The notes under the pieces were generated by a model. That model was not told the origin of the DNA. It did not search any database and was given only the letters and a program-made list of their open reading frames with translations. This document shows positions 52,077-62,160 of a stretch of DNA of 64,000 nucleotides, in pieces (the stretch's first letter is position 1; each line of letters begins with the position of its first letter). The DNA is from Streptomyces sp. NRRL F-5123 (GTDB lineage: Bacteria; Actinomycetota; Actinomycetes; Streptomycetales; Streptomycetaceae): the NCBI RefSeq assembly GCF_000721495.1, contig NZ_JOHY01000001.1, positions 248,001 through 312,000 on the forward strand, read 5' to 3'. The position numbers and the translations under genes were made by a program.

Positions 52077-54008
52077 GTGACTGCTGACCTGATCACCCTC
52101 GACCTGCTCGCCGTCGCGCTCACCGCGGCGGCCTGGCTCGCGGCGGGCGCCACCGCCGTCTCCCGCAAGGCGCTGATCGCCGCCTCCCTCACCGGACTCG
52201 GCGTGCTGCTGACCGCGATACGCGTGGTGCTCGTGGTGCTGCTCGGCACCGGCGGCGGATGGTGGTTCGTCCAGGAGAAGGCGCTGCTCGAACTCCCGCT
52301 GCAGGCCGTCACCGCCGGGGCCGCCGCGGTCGTCGCCACCCGGCGGCTGCTCCGGCCGGCCCTGGCCCGCGGCCCGCTGGAGGGCGACACCGCGCCGGTG
52401 GCCGTACCGCTGTTCGCCGCCGGGATCGCCGCCCTGTCCGGCCTGGTCGTGACACTGCTGATCGGCTACCCGGTCACCGTGGCCGTCGCGCTGGTCACCG
52501 TCGCGCTGGTGGCGCTGCTCGCGGTGGCCGCCTGGTGGGTGCTGGACGGGCGGCCGCGCGGTGTCGTGCTCGGCGCCGGAGGAGTGGCCTTCGTGGTCGG
52601 GGTGGCGGGCGCGCTGACCACCTTCGCCGGGACCCCGGCGACCGACGCCGGCGGCGGCCCCGCGATCGCCTACCCGCCCGCGAGGGGCGTCTCGGTGGCC
52701 ACCCTCACCGGCCCCTCCGCCCCCGCCCCCGGCGGCACCGTGCGCCACTACAGCCTCCAGGCCCGCAAGGCGACGGTCACGCTGGCCTCCGGCCGCAAGG
52801 TCGCCGCCTGGACCTTCGACGGCACCGTGCCCGGCCCGCCGATCACCGCCGTGCAGGGCGACCTGGTCGAGGTCACCCTGCACAACGTCGACATATCCGC
52901 GGGGGTGTCGATCCACTGGCACGGCTACGACGTCCCGTCCGCCGAGGACGGCGCCGTCGGCCTCACACAGGACGCCGTCACTCCCGGGCACAGCCTCACC
53001 TACCGCTTCCTGGCCACCCAGGCGGGCACGTACTGGTACCACACCCACCAGGACTCCAACCAGGGCGTGCAGAAAGGGCTGTTCGGCTCGCTCGTCGTCA
53101 CGCCGAGGCCCGCGCGCTCCCGGGCCGCGACCGGCGTGACCGCTGCGGCCGACATCTCCGTGCCGGTGCACACCTTCGACGGCCTGACCGCCGTCGGGGA
53201 CCGGGACACCCTCGACACCCGGCAGGTCGCGCCCGGCAAGCCCGTCCTGCTGCGGCTGATCAACACCGACAACGTCACCCACCGCTTCACCCTGGCCGGA
53301 GCGCCCTTCACCCTCGACGCGGTGGACGGCAACGCCGTCGGCGGCCCCGGCACCCTGCGGCAGACCGCGCTCAGCCTCGCCGCGGGCGGCCGCTACGACC
53401 TGCGGCTGACGATGCCGGCCACCTCCGTCGCGCTGCTGGTCGACGACGACCGGGCGCACGGCCTGCGCCTGCTCCCCGGCGGCGGCAGGGCCGCGGCGGC
53501 GCCGGACACCGCGTCCTGGCCCGAACTCGACCTGCTCTCCTACGGCCGCCCCGCCGCCCGTCCGGCCACGGACGCGGGCCCCTTCGACCGCCGCTTCACC
53601 CTCGTCCTGGACCGCGGCCTGTCGCTGTCCGGGCCGGTCAAGGGCCGCGACTGGACGGTCAACGGCCACGCCTTCCCGGACGTGCCGACCCTCGTGGTGC
53701 GCAAGGGCGACCGGGTGGAGATGACCGTGGTCAACCGCAGCCTGGCCACCCACCCCTGGCATCTGCACGGCCACTCGGTCCGCGTCCTGTCCCGGAACGG
53801 CGACGCCGTGACCGGCAGCCCGCTGACCATGGACACCTTCGACGTCAAGCCGGGCGAGGTGTGGAAGGTCGCCTTCACCGCCGACAACCCGGGCCTGTGG
53901 ATGGTCCACTGCCACAACCTGGTGCACGCCTCGCAGGGCATGTCCCTGACGCTGGCCTACGAGGGCGTCACCGACCCGTACGACATGGCGGGCATGCACG
54001 GCGACTGA
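52077..54008 (+). CDS. Multicopper oxidase with N-terminal membrane domain
   Basis: Copper enzyme of 643 aa, start GTG 52077. Residues 1-185 carry about five membrane helices, then a two- or three-domain multicopper oxidase faces outside. Copper ligands are complete: HWHGYD (about 280), YWYHTHQD (about 322), HPWHLHGHS (about 560) and HCHNLVHASQGM (about 611), the last including the type 1 copper Met. It could oxidise Cu(I), Mn(II) or phenolics at the cell surface. The membrane fusion replaces the usual signal peptide. It ends 52 bp inside the convergent SARP gene. Confidence 0.9.
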   Translation: MTADLITLDLLAVALTAAAWLAAGATAVSRKALIAASLTGLGVLLTAIRVVLVVLLGTGGGWWFVQEKALLELPLQAVTAGAAAVVATRRLLRPALARGPLEGDTAPVAVPLFAAGIAALSGLVVTLLIGYPVTVAVALVTVALVALLAVAAWWVLDGRPRGVVLGAGGVAFVVGVAGALTTFAGTPATDAGGGPAIAYPPARGVSVATLTGPSAPAPGGTVRHYSLQARKATVTLASGRKVAAWTFDGTVPGPPITAVQGDLVEVTLHNVDISAGVSIHWHGYDVPSAEDGAVGLTQDAVTPGHSLTYRFLATQAGTYWYHTHQDSNQGVQKGLFGSLVVTPRPARSRAATGVTAAADISVPVHTFDGLTAVGDRDTLDTRQVAPGKPVLLRLINTDNVTHRFTLAGAPFTLDAVDGNAVGGPGTLRQTALSLAAGGRYDLRLTMPATSVALLVDDDRAHGLRLLPGGGRAAAAPDTASWPELDLLSYGRPAARPATDAGPFDRRFTLVLDRGLSLSGPVKGRDWTVNGHAFPDVPTLVVRKGDRVEMTVVNRSLATHPWHLHGHSVRVLSRNGDAVTGSPLTMDTFDVKPGEVWKVAFTADNPGLWMVHCHNLVHASQGMSLTLAYEGVTDPYDMAGMHGD

Positions 54009-57000
54009 CGGCCGCCGCCGCGGCCCGTGTCCGCCAGGTACGAGGCGACGAGCGCGTGGGCCGCCGCGCGGTCCAGCGCCCGCCCCCGCCGGTACAGCTC
54101 GGCGTGCCCGCGCTCGTCGAGAGCCGCCACGGTCTGCGCGACCACCCGCGCCACGTCGGGGTTGTGGGTGTCCGGCGCGCCCCGGAGGACGTCGGCGGCG
54201 CCGACGATCTCCGCCGCCGCGTCCGGCCGGCCCAGGTCCAGGTGCAGCCGGGCCGCGGCCACCGAGGCCTGGGCCACCACCGGCATGTCCGGTACGGAGC
54301 CGGCCAGCCGGAAGGACTCCGCGGCGTGCCGGAACGCCCGCTCCGGATCGCCCTCCGCCATCGCCTGGTGCGCCAGCGCCGCGCCGAGCACCGCCCGCAG
54401 CAGCACCGGTGCCGAGGCGTCCCGGTCCAGCTCCTGGACCGCCGCCCGGTACTCCCCGGCGGCCTCGCCCAGATCACCGCGCGCCCGGTGCAGATTGCCC
54501 AGCGCCACCCGGGCGTAGAACAGTTCGCGGGCCGGAGCGGCGCCGGGAAGCGGACGCAGCATCGCGGTCAGCTCGGCCCGCGCCCGCTCGACGTCGCCGC
54601 GCCTGACGCGCGCGGTGGCGAGCGCGGCACGCTGCGAGATCGCCGGGTTCTCCGGGTCCAGCTCCCGCAGCAGGCCGATGGCGGAGGTCAGTTCCCCGAT
54701 GACGGCGTCGAAGTCGCCGAGCACGGCGTCGGCGTCCGCGAGCGCGGTGAGCGCCAGCGCCGCCGCCCAGCGCTCGCCGGACACCCGGAACGCCCCCACC
54801 GCCGCCGCCAGGTCCTCGCGCATCCCCGCGACCTCACCGTGGTTGCCGCGCAGGAAGCCGCGCATCATCAGCAGCATGCCGCGTGCCCACGGTCCGCAGC
54901 CCGGCAGGTCGCGGTCGGCCGCCCACAGGCCGGAGTGCACGTCGTCGTCCCACAGCGCCAGTGTCACCTCGATCAGCGCCCGCGCCGGATACGCCTCCGC
55001 CTCCGGGACACCGGCCGCCACCGACCGCGCCTGCGCCCGGTCCGGTCCTGGCGTGACGGTGCCGCCGGACATCAGCCGGTTGAACAGGCACAGGGCCATG
55101 GCCGTCGCACGCGGCCCGGGCGGGGCGTCGCCCGGCACCCGCAGGGCCTCCAACAGCCGCTGCGCCGCCTCGGCGTGCGCGCCCTGCACCGTCCACAGCC
55201 ACCCGAGCGCCGCCACCAGCCGCACCGCGCGTGGGGCGTCGGCCTCCGACACGAAATGCCGGAGCGCCGCGAGCAGGCTCGCCTGCTCGCCGGACAGCCG
55301 CGCGACCCAGGCCGGCTGCGCGGCACCGCGCAGGTCGTCCGCGGCGCCCTCGGCCAGCTCCAGGCAGTACCCGGCGTGGTCGGACCGCGCCCGCGCCGAC
55401 TCGTCGCTCCCCGCCAGGCGTTGCAGGGCGAACTCGCGGATCGTCTCCAGCATCCGGTAGCGGGCCACCGGCCCGTCGACGACCTGGAGCAGGGACTTGT
55501 CGGCGAGCGCCGTGACGTGGCCGAGCACCTCGGCGGTGGCCATGCCGCCCCGCGCGCACACCCCTTCGGCGGTCTCCAGCGAGATCGCCGCCGGGACGAC
55601 CGCCAGCCGCGCGGCGACCCACCGCTCCTGCCCGGTGAGCAGGTCCCAGCTCCAGCCGACCACCGCGCCCAGCGTGCGGTGCCGTGCGGCGGCCGCGCGG
55701 CTGCCGCCGTCCAGCAGCCGGAAGCGGTCGGTCAGCCGCCGTACGACCTCCTCCAGCGGCATCGTCCGCAGCCGGGCGGCGGCCAGTTCGAGCGACAGCG
55801 GAAGCCCGTCCAGCCTGCGGCACACCTCGACCACCGCCGCCACGTTCTCCTCCCGGACGGCGAAGCCCGGCCGGGCCGCGGCCGCCCGCTCGGCGAAGAG
55901 CTGCACCGCGGGGAGCGCCACCGAGTCCGCGGCGCTCGCCCCCGGTTCCGGCAGCTCCAGCGGACGTACCGGGCACAGCATCTCGCCCGGCAACCCGAGC
56001 GGCTCACGGCTCGTGGCCAGCACCCGCAGCCGCGGGCAGCGGCCCAGCAACTCCTCGGCGAAGGCGGCGACCTCCGCCGGCAGGTGCTCGCAGTTGTCGA
56101 GGACGAGCAGGCACTCCCCGCCGCGGAGAGCCTCCACCAGCGGGCCCAGCGGGTCGTCCGCGGCGGGACCGCCGTGCGGCCCCGGTGGGCGCAGCGCGAG
56201 CGCGGCGGCCGCCGCGCTCGCCAGGTCCCGCCCCCTGGCCACCGGTGCCAGCTCCACCAGCCAGACTCCGCCTCCCGCGGAGTCGGCCACCCCGGCGGCC
56301 ACCGCCCCGGCCAGCCGCGTCTTGCCCACCCCGCCGGGGCCGACCAGCGTGACCAGCCGCCCCTGTGCGAGCCGCGCGGTGACCTGTCCGACCTCCGCGG
56401 ACCGCCCCACCAGGCGATTCAGCGGCGCGCGGAGATTCCCCGCCGGGCGCGCGGGCGGGACCGGCCGGGGCGCGGGCGTGCCGCGCAGCACCGCCAGGTG
56501 CGCCGCCCGCAGCTCCGGGCCGGGGTCGGCGCCCAACTCGTCCGCGAGCAGCCGCCGGTAGGCGTCGAACGCGCTCAGCGCCTCCGCGGCCCGCCCCTGC
56601 GTGTGCAGCGTGCGCACCAGCAGCACCCGCAGCGGCTCGCGCAGCGGGAAGCGGGCGGTGAGCGCCTCCAGTTCGGCGACGGCCTCCCCGTGGTCCGCCG
56701 CGAATTGCAGCTCCGCGGTGATCCGCGCCTGGACCGCGTCGACCCTGGCCTCGGCGAGCCGCGCGGCGGCAGCGGCGGCGGGAGCGGTGCCCGTCAGGCC
56801 GGTGAGCGCCTCCCCGCGCCAGAGGCCCAGCGCCTCGCGCAGCGCCTCGGCCGCGCGCCGGCCGTCCCCCTCGGCGAGCAGCCGCCTGCCCAGCGCGGCG
56901 AGCCTCTCGAAGCGCCGCGCGTCCACGGCGTCGGGCGGCACGTCGAGGCGGTAGCCGCCGTCCGCCGCCACCAGCAGGGCCCGCGCGTCGCCCAGCGCCC

Positions 57001-57211
57001 GCCGCAGCCGGGACACCAGCGACTGGAGCGCATGGGACGGGTCGGCCGGGCCGCCGTCCGGCCACAGCCCGGTGACCAGCGACTCGACGGAAACGGTCCG
57101 GCCGGCGCCGAGCGCGAGCAGGGCGAGGAGCGTACGAAGCCGCGTACCGCCGACGTCCACCGGGCGGTCGTCCACGGTCACCCGCAGCGGCCCCAGGACC
57201 CCGATCCTCAT
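53957..57211 (-). CDS. AfsR/SARP-family regulator with NB-ARC and TPR-like domains
   Basis: Regulator of 1084 aa starting at ATG 57211. Order: OmpR-type DNA-binding domain (residues 1-90; LRTLLALLALGAGRTVSVESLV), BTAD domain (about 95-245), then NB-ARC-like ATPase with Walker A LVGPGGVGKTRLAG (about 286-299) and Walker B CLLVLDNCEHL, then a long TPR-like helical end. AfsR-type proteins activate antibiotic clusters or sense wall stress. No biosynthetic cluster adjoins it here, so the target is unclear. Its 3' end overlaps the oxidase stop by 52 bp, convergent. A 28-bp tandem repeat lies 153 bp upstream of its start. Confidence 0.9.
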   Translation of the reverse strand: MRIGVLGPLRVTVDDRPVDVGGTRLRTLLALLALGAGRTVSVESLVTGLWPDGGPADPSHALQSLVSRLRRALGDARALLVAADGGYRLDVPPDAVDARRFERLAALGRRLLAEGDGRRAAEALREALGLWRGEALTGLTGTAPAAAAAARLAEARVDAVQARITAELQFAADHGEAVAELEALTARFPLREPLRVLLVRTLHTQGRAAEALSAFDAYRRLLADELGADPGPELRAAHLAVLRGTPAPRPVPPARPAGNLRAPLNRLVGRSAEVGQVTARLAQGRLVTLVGPGGVGKTRLAGAVAAGVADSAGGGVWLVELAPVARGRDLASAAAAALALRPPGPHGGPAADDPLGPLVEALRGGECLLVLDNCEHLPAEVAAFAEELLGRCPRLRVLATSREPLGLPGEMLCPVRPLELPEPGASAADSVALPAVQLFAERAAAARPGFAVREENVAAVVEVCRRLDGLPLSLELAAARLRTMPLEEVVRRLTDRFRLLDGGSRAAAARHRTLGAVVGWSWDLLTGQERWVAARLAVVPAAISLETAEGVCARGGMATAEVLGHVTALADKSLLQVVDGPVARYRMLETIREFALQRLAGSDESARARSDHAGYCLELAEGAADDLRGAAQPAWVARLSGEQASLLAALRHFVSEADAPRAVRLVAALGWLWTVQGAHAEAAQRLLEALRVPGDAPPGPRATAMALCLFNRLMSGGTVTPGPDRAQARSVAAGVPEAEAYPARALIEVTLALWDDDVHSGLWAADRDLPGCGPWARGMLLMMRGFLRGNHGEVAGMREDLAAAVGAFRVSGERWAAALALTALADADAVLGDFDAVIGELTSAIGLLRELDPENPAISQRAALATARVRRGDVERARAELTAMLRPLPGAAPARELFYARVALGNLHRARGDLGEAAGEYRAAVQELDRDASAPVLLRAVLGAALAHQAMAEGDPERAFRHAAESFRLAGSVPDMPVVAQASVAAARLHLDLGRPDAAAEIVGAADVLRGAPDTHNPDVARVVAQTVAALDERGHAELYRRGRALDRAAAHALVASYLADTGRGGGRQSPCMPAMSYGSVTPS

Positions 57212-57780
57212 GGCACGAACCCCCGTCTCCCGCGGCCCGGACCGCCCCGCGGCGAACGGCGGACCTCCCGGCGGCGGGCCCCCGGCGACCGCGGACGCGG
57301 CACGGCGAACCGGAGGCCCAGCGTAGCGGGAGCCCGGCCCGACAGCCGCCCCGCCAGGGAGAGTTGCACGCCCTGGGCCATGTCGCCTGCCGTGCACGCC
57401 CTGGCCCACGCCGCCTGCCGTGCACGCCCTGGCCCACGCCGCCTGCCGGGCACGCCCTGGCCCACGTCGCCTGCCGGGCACGCCTCGGGCCACGCCGCCC
57501 CCCGTCAGGGCCGGCCGGGTCCCCCCTCCGGATCCGGCCGGCCCGCCCGCCGGCGGTCGCGCCGGCGGTGCCGGAGGGACCGGAACCGCCGGCGTGCCAC
57601 GCGGAGCGACGGGGGCCCGGGGCATCGGCAGCGGGAGAAGTCGCCCGGCCGGCGGCCCGGGCAGGGCGGCGTGGCGGAACGACGATGCACGGGACGGCTC
57701 GCAGATCGCTCGCACGCCGCTCGCATCCGCCGTGCGCGGGGCGGGAGCGGGCTGCGACCGGCGGGTGCTGCACTGGCCGC
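57212..57780. other. Upstream region of the SARP regulator and NTF2-like gene
   Basis: This 569-bp divergent gap has no supported gene. It contains the 28-bp tandem repeat array (57365-57504). The part next to the SARP start is unstructured. The part before 57781 presumably holds the NTF2-like promoter, but none was recognised. Confidence 0.5.
57365..57504. repeat. Five tandem 28-bp repeats
   Basis: The unit begins TGCACGCCCTGGCCCACG and ends CCGCCTGCCG. Five copies follow head to tail at 57365, 57393, 57421, 57449 and 57477. Copies 2 and 3 are identical, copies 1 and 4 differ at a few bases, and copy 5 is more decayed. The unit is not a multiple of three, so it is not a protein repeat. It may be a mini-satellite that varies between strains or a multi-site regulatory array. 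Confidence 0.85.
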
Positions 57781-58194
57781 ATGACTTCCCGTCCACTGCC
57801 CGGCAGCCCCGCCTCCGACCCCGCTGCCTTCGTCGTCCGCTTCTCCCGGGAGATGGCGCTGTCCGAGGAGGATCCGGCCGCCGTCGTCGACCGCTACCAC
57901 TCGCCCGACGTCGTCCAGTGCAACGACGGGGCGGAGATGACCCGCGACATGCTCGTCGCGCATGCCGGACCGGTCCGGCGCAATGTCCTCGACGTACGCG
58001 TCGACGTCCAGGACAGCGTCGTGGACCCGGACGGGGCCGCGGTCCGCTACACGCTGCGCGCAGAGATGCGCAGGGGACCGGTGATCGTCACCGAGGTCTA
58101 CGCCTTCGTGCGGTTCGCGCCCGACGGGCGGGTGCGCAGGATCGACCAGATCACCCGCGATCTGCCGCCGCCCGGCGGCGCGGACGCGTCCTGA
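57781..58194 (+). CDS. NTF2-like (SnoaL-type) protein
   Basis: Small protein, 137 aa, from ATG 57781. Pattern fits the NTF2/SnoaL fold: helical start FVVRFSREMALSEEDPAAVVDRYH, then beta strands with RYTLRAEMRRG and VTEVYAFVRFAPDGRVRRI. It may bind or turn over a small hydrophobic molecule; no catalytic residue can be named. It sits beside decayed genes and may be a recent survivor of a rearranged region. Confidence 0.78.
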   Translation: MTSRPLPGSPASDPAAFVVRFSREMALSEEDPAAVVDRYHSPDVVQCNDGAEMTRDMLVAHAGPVRRNVLDVRVDVQDSVVDPDGAAVRYTLRAEMRRGPVIVTEVYAFVRFAPDGRVRRIDQITRDLPPPGGADAS

Positions 58195-58224
58195 GGCGCC
58201 GCCCCGCGCGGCGGGTCAGGCCGT

Positions 58225-58797
58225 GAAGGGGACCGGCCGCGGGCGAGGGCGGCATCGGGGGTCGCCGGGCGCAGGATGTGGTCGCGGACGAGGCCGCGCC
58301 CGCGATGTCGGCCCGGGAGCGGTACCGCGTCGGGACGATCTGCAACTGCCGGGTGGCCGGCGGCAGCGCGCGCTGGTGGACGACCTCCCGGACGCCCGCC
58401 ATGAGGTGGTCGCCGAAGCTGCTGAGGGTGCCGCCGAGGACGACGATGTCCGGGTTGAGCAGGCTGGTGGCGTAGGCGACGGCCGCTGGCGAGGACCCGG
58501 CCGGCGGTCCTGAGGGCGCCCACCGCGGCGCTGTCGCCGCGCTTGACCCGGTCGATGTCGTCCCGCGCGTCGTGCCCGTCGCCCTGCCCGTGGCCGCGCA
58601 GGTCGCGGGCGAGCGCCCAGCCGCCGACGAGCGACTCCAGGCAGCCCCGGTTGCCGCAGCGGCACTGCGGGTCGCCGAAGCCGCTGATCGCCGCCGGGAT
58701 CGCCGTGCCGACCGTGGGTGACAAGGCCACGCTGCCGTCGTCGCTGCCCGTCCCCGGCATCCCGGACGTGCCCTTCACCCCGCACACCTGCGGGTGA
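58225..58797 (-). pseudogene. Decayed ROK-family gene (truncated, two frameshifts)
   Basis: In one minus-strand frame the ROK zinc motif is clear (GDPQCRCGNRGCLESLVGGWALAR) and then SAAVGALRTAGRVLA. Around 58490 homology continues in another frame as SLLNPDIVVLGGTLSSFGD, then REVVHQRALPPATRQLQIVP and SRADIAGA. Near 58290 it returns to the first frame as LVRDHILRPATPDAALA. Two compensating frameshifts and a missing N-terminal half show it is dead, unless the shifts are sequence errors. ROK proteins are sugar kinases or repressors. Confidence 0.75.
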
Positions 58798-59263
58798 TCG
58801 CGCCCTGCGCCTTCGCCACGGCGCTGGTCGGGATCATGGAGTCGATGACGACCGCACGGCTCGTCGACGGCCTGACGGGCACCCGTCCGACAAGAGGCGG
58901 GAGGCCGTCGGGCAGGGCGTCGCCGCCCTGGTCCTCGCGCGCGGCGTCGCCCGCCGGAGCACCGTCACCCCGCTGACCGGCCCGGACGGCGGGCGGCTCG
59001 GCTACGCCCTCGGCGGCGAGCTGGTCTTCGTGTCCGCGAGCGACCTCGCCGCACGGTTCGACTACGCGGGCGACCCCGACCGGGTCGTCATCGACCTCGC
59101 CGGCACCCGGATCCGGGACGCCTCCTCCGTCGCCGCGCTCGACGCCGTCGAGAGCACGTACGCGCAGCACGGCAAGAGCGTCGAGTTCACCGGCCTGGAC
59201 GACGCGAGCGCCCGGCTGCGCGGCCGGCTGCGGGAGGCCGTGGCACCGGCCGCCGATGTGTGA
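58797..59263 (+). pseudogene. Decayed SulP-family transporter gene (STAS remnant)
   Basis: Plus-strand frames preserve fragments of a SulP sulfate-type transporter: CAFATALVGIMESMTTARLV then, after a 1-base loss near 58893, SDKRREAVGQGVA. A large internal deletion then leads to ARRSTVTPLT and a nearly intact C-terminal STAS domain (GELVFVSASDLAARF, RVVIDLAGTRIRDASSVAAL). The N-terminal membrane part is gone, and it begins where the ROK remnant begins, on the other strand. STAS domains bind regulators in live transporters; here no function is expected. Confidence 0.75.
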
Positions 59264-59300
59264 CGACACGTCAGATCCGGGGCGTGGCAGGATGCCTGCC

Positions 59301-59759
59301 ATGACGACGCGACGCACGATCACCAGGAAGGACCGGGTCCGCAACCGGGTGGTCGTCCTCTTCCACCGCATCGGGCTGCCCTTCGGGCCGATGCAGCTGC
59401 TGACCGTTCCCGGCCGCAGGACGGGCATCCCGCGCACCACCCCGGTGGCCCCGGTGACCATCCACGGAGCCACCTACATCTGCCAGGCCTATCCGCGCGC
59501 GGACTGGGTGCAGAACGCCCGCGCCGCCGGCCGCGGCACCCTCACCCGCGGCCGCGAGACCCGCGAGGTCGACCTCGTCGAGGTGCCGGTGGCCGAGCGC
59601 GGGGTCGTCCTGCGGGAATTCCCGGCGCAGAACCCGCGGGGCGTCGGTGCCTTCCTGCGCAACGGCCTGGTCCACGAACCCACCGCCGACGCCTTCGCGG
59701 CCGCGGCCCCGGCCGTGCCGATGTTCCGCGCCGTCGCCCGGGAGCGGGCGCGGGGCTGA
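59301..59759 (+). CDS. F420/deazaflavin-type nitroreductase family oxidoreductase (DDN-like)
   Basis: Protein of 152 aa of the Ddn/FDOR type that uses deazaflavin F420 in actinobacteria. The pattern is LLTVPGRRTGIPRTTPVAPVTIHG, then YPRADWVQNARAAGRGTL, matching the family's F420 phosphate-binding and core strands. ATG 59301 is preferred to 59292 for spacing from GGCAGGA. It may reduce small quinones or nitro compounds. Substrate unknown. Confidence 0.87.
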   Translation: MTTRRTITRKDRVRNRVVVLFHRIGLPFGPMQLLTVPGRRTGIPRTTPVAPVTIHGATYICQAYPRADWVQNARAAGRGTLTRGRETREVDLVEVPVAERGVVLREFPAQNPRGVGAFLRNGLVHEPTADAFAAAAPAVPMFRAVARERARG

Positions 59760-59790
59760 CCGCGCGCCCGCCCCCGGACCGGCAAGGGCC

Positions 59791-59800
59791 TTGGTACAGT
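59791..59800 (+). promoter_or_regulatory. Extended -10 promoter before the ABC-F leader
   Basis: TTGGTACAGT contains TGG-TACAGT, matching an extended -10 (TGnTAnnnT). It lies about 58 bp before the leader ORF. There is no clear -35 box, which extended -10 promoters can lack. The transcription start would be near 59807. Confidence 0.4.
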
Positions 59801-59822
59801 CGGTGGAGCAGGAAGATCAGCT

Positions 59823-59840
59823 CCGGGCCCGCGGGTCCGG
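59823..59840 (+). promoter_or_regulatory. Leader hairpin before the ABC-F leader ORF
   Basis: CCGGGCCCG and CGGGTCCGG can pair over 9 positions with one G-U, near the RBS of the leader ORF. With the palindrome GCGGTGCACCGC at 59919-59930 downstream, the leader has several possible, partly exclusive hairpins, as in transcription or translation attenuators. Confidence 0.45.
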
Positions 59841-59857
59841 GACGAGGGAGGCCACGC

Positions 59858-59887
59858 GTGGCGGGTGACGACGACATCTCCGGGTGA
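59858..59887 (+). CDS. Putative 9-codon leader peptide upstream of ABC-F gene
   Basis: GTG 59858 begins a 9-codon ORF (MAGDDDISG), with GGGAGG just upstream, ending at TGA 59885-59887. It sits 119 bp before the ABC-F start within a leader that can form hairpins. Short leader ORFs in front of antibiotic-resistance ABC-F genes control expression when ribosomes stall. The frame that begins at the overlapping GTG 59884 runs into the ABC-F gene but is probably not its start. Support is from position and RBS only. Confidence 0.5.
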   Translation: MAGDDDISG

Positions 59888-60006
59888 GTCCGGAGCCCCT
59901 GGCCACCGGGCGGCGCACGCGGTGCACCGCCGGGGGCCGCTTCGTCGTCCCTGAACGCCCGCCGGTGAGCGCGCGCTCCCTGCCCTGCCGTACCCGAGGT
60001 CCTGTC

Positions 60007-61644
<1,638 letters not shown>

Positions 61645-62160
61645 CCGGGGGGCCCGCGGTCCGGCCCGGGCCCGGGGCGCGGGGTTGCGGATTGCACGCC
61701 TGGCGCCCCGCGTCCCGGCTCCGGACCCCGTCGTCCGCGCCCCGCGCGCCCCGCGTCGCGGGTCCGGGACCCCGAACTCCGTGCCCCGCGCGCCCTGAAC
61801 CCCGCGTCGCGCGCCGCGGGGTCCGGGGCGCGGGCCCCGCACTCCGGGCGCCCGCACTCCCCGCCGCGGGCCCCGTGCCCCGGGCCCCGCGCACCGGACC
61901 CGGGACCCCTCGCCCCGAACTCTGCGCCCGCGCCCCGGACCCGGGCTGCGGGGCCCGCGCCGCGGAACGGCTGCGGCGGTGCACACCGCCGTGCCCCGGC
62001 GTCGCGCACGCGCTCCGCGCCGCCTCGGGCGGTCCGGACCGCCCGAGGCGGCGCGTGATGCGCGGGAGGAATCCGGGCGTGCCCGTTGACCCGCGCGTGG
62101 GAGCGCTCCCACTATGGCTGCGGGTCACGCTCCTTCCCCCCCACGCGACAAGGAGGATCC
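61645..62160. repeat. GC low-complexity tract and rhamnogalacturonan-lyase upstream region
   Basis: From about 61660 to 62010 the DNA is an irregular array of CCCCGCG-, CCGGGAC- and GCGCCCCG-like words, nearly all G and C, able to form many hairpins. No reading frame in it is protein-like. The right end (62040-62160) is ordinary promoter DNA with the CebR-type palindrome at 62098-62111. The tract may be a hypervariable or terminator-dense spacer after the ABC-F gene. Confidence 0.6.
62098..62111. promoter_or_regulatory. CebR-type operator (TGGGAGCGCTCCCA)
   Basis: This is a perfect 14-bp palindrome identical to the known CebR operator of Streptomyces, the LacI-type repressor released by cello-oligosaccharides. 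It lies 50 bp upstream of a secreted CBM2-containing enzyme, so the enzyme should be induced by cellulose breakdown products. The cebR gene is not in this window. Confidence 0.9.

Noticed and set aside
57365..57504. CRISPR array
   Set aside because: The 28-bp units are directly head to tail with no spacers, and no cas gene is present.
57212..57796. N-terminal extension of the SARP regulator through the tandem repeats
   Set aside because: The repeat unit is not a multiple of three and the extended translation has no domain; the SARP start at 57211 begins directly with the DNA-binding domain.
59884..60006. Longer start of the ABC-F protein at GTG 59884
   Set aside because: The added 41 residues have no ABC-F character and the family normally starts close to the first cassette, as at 60007.
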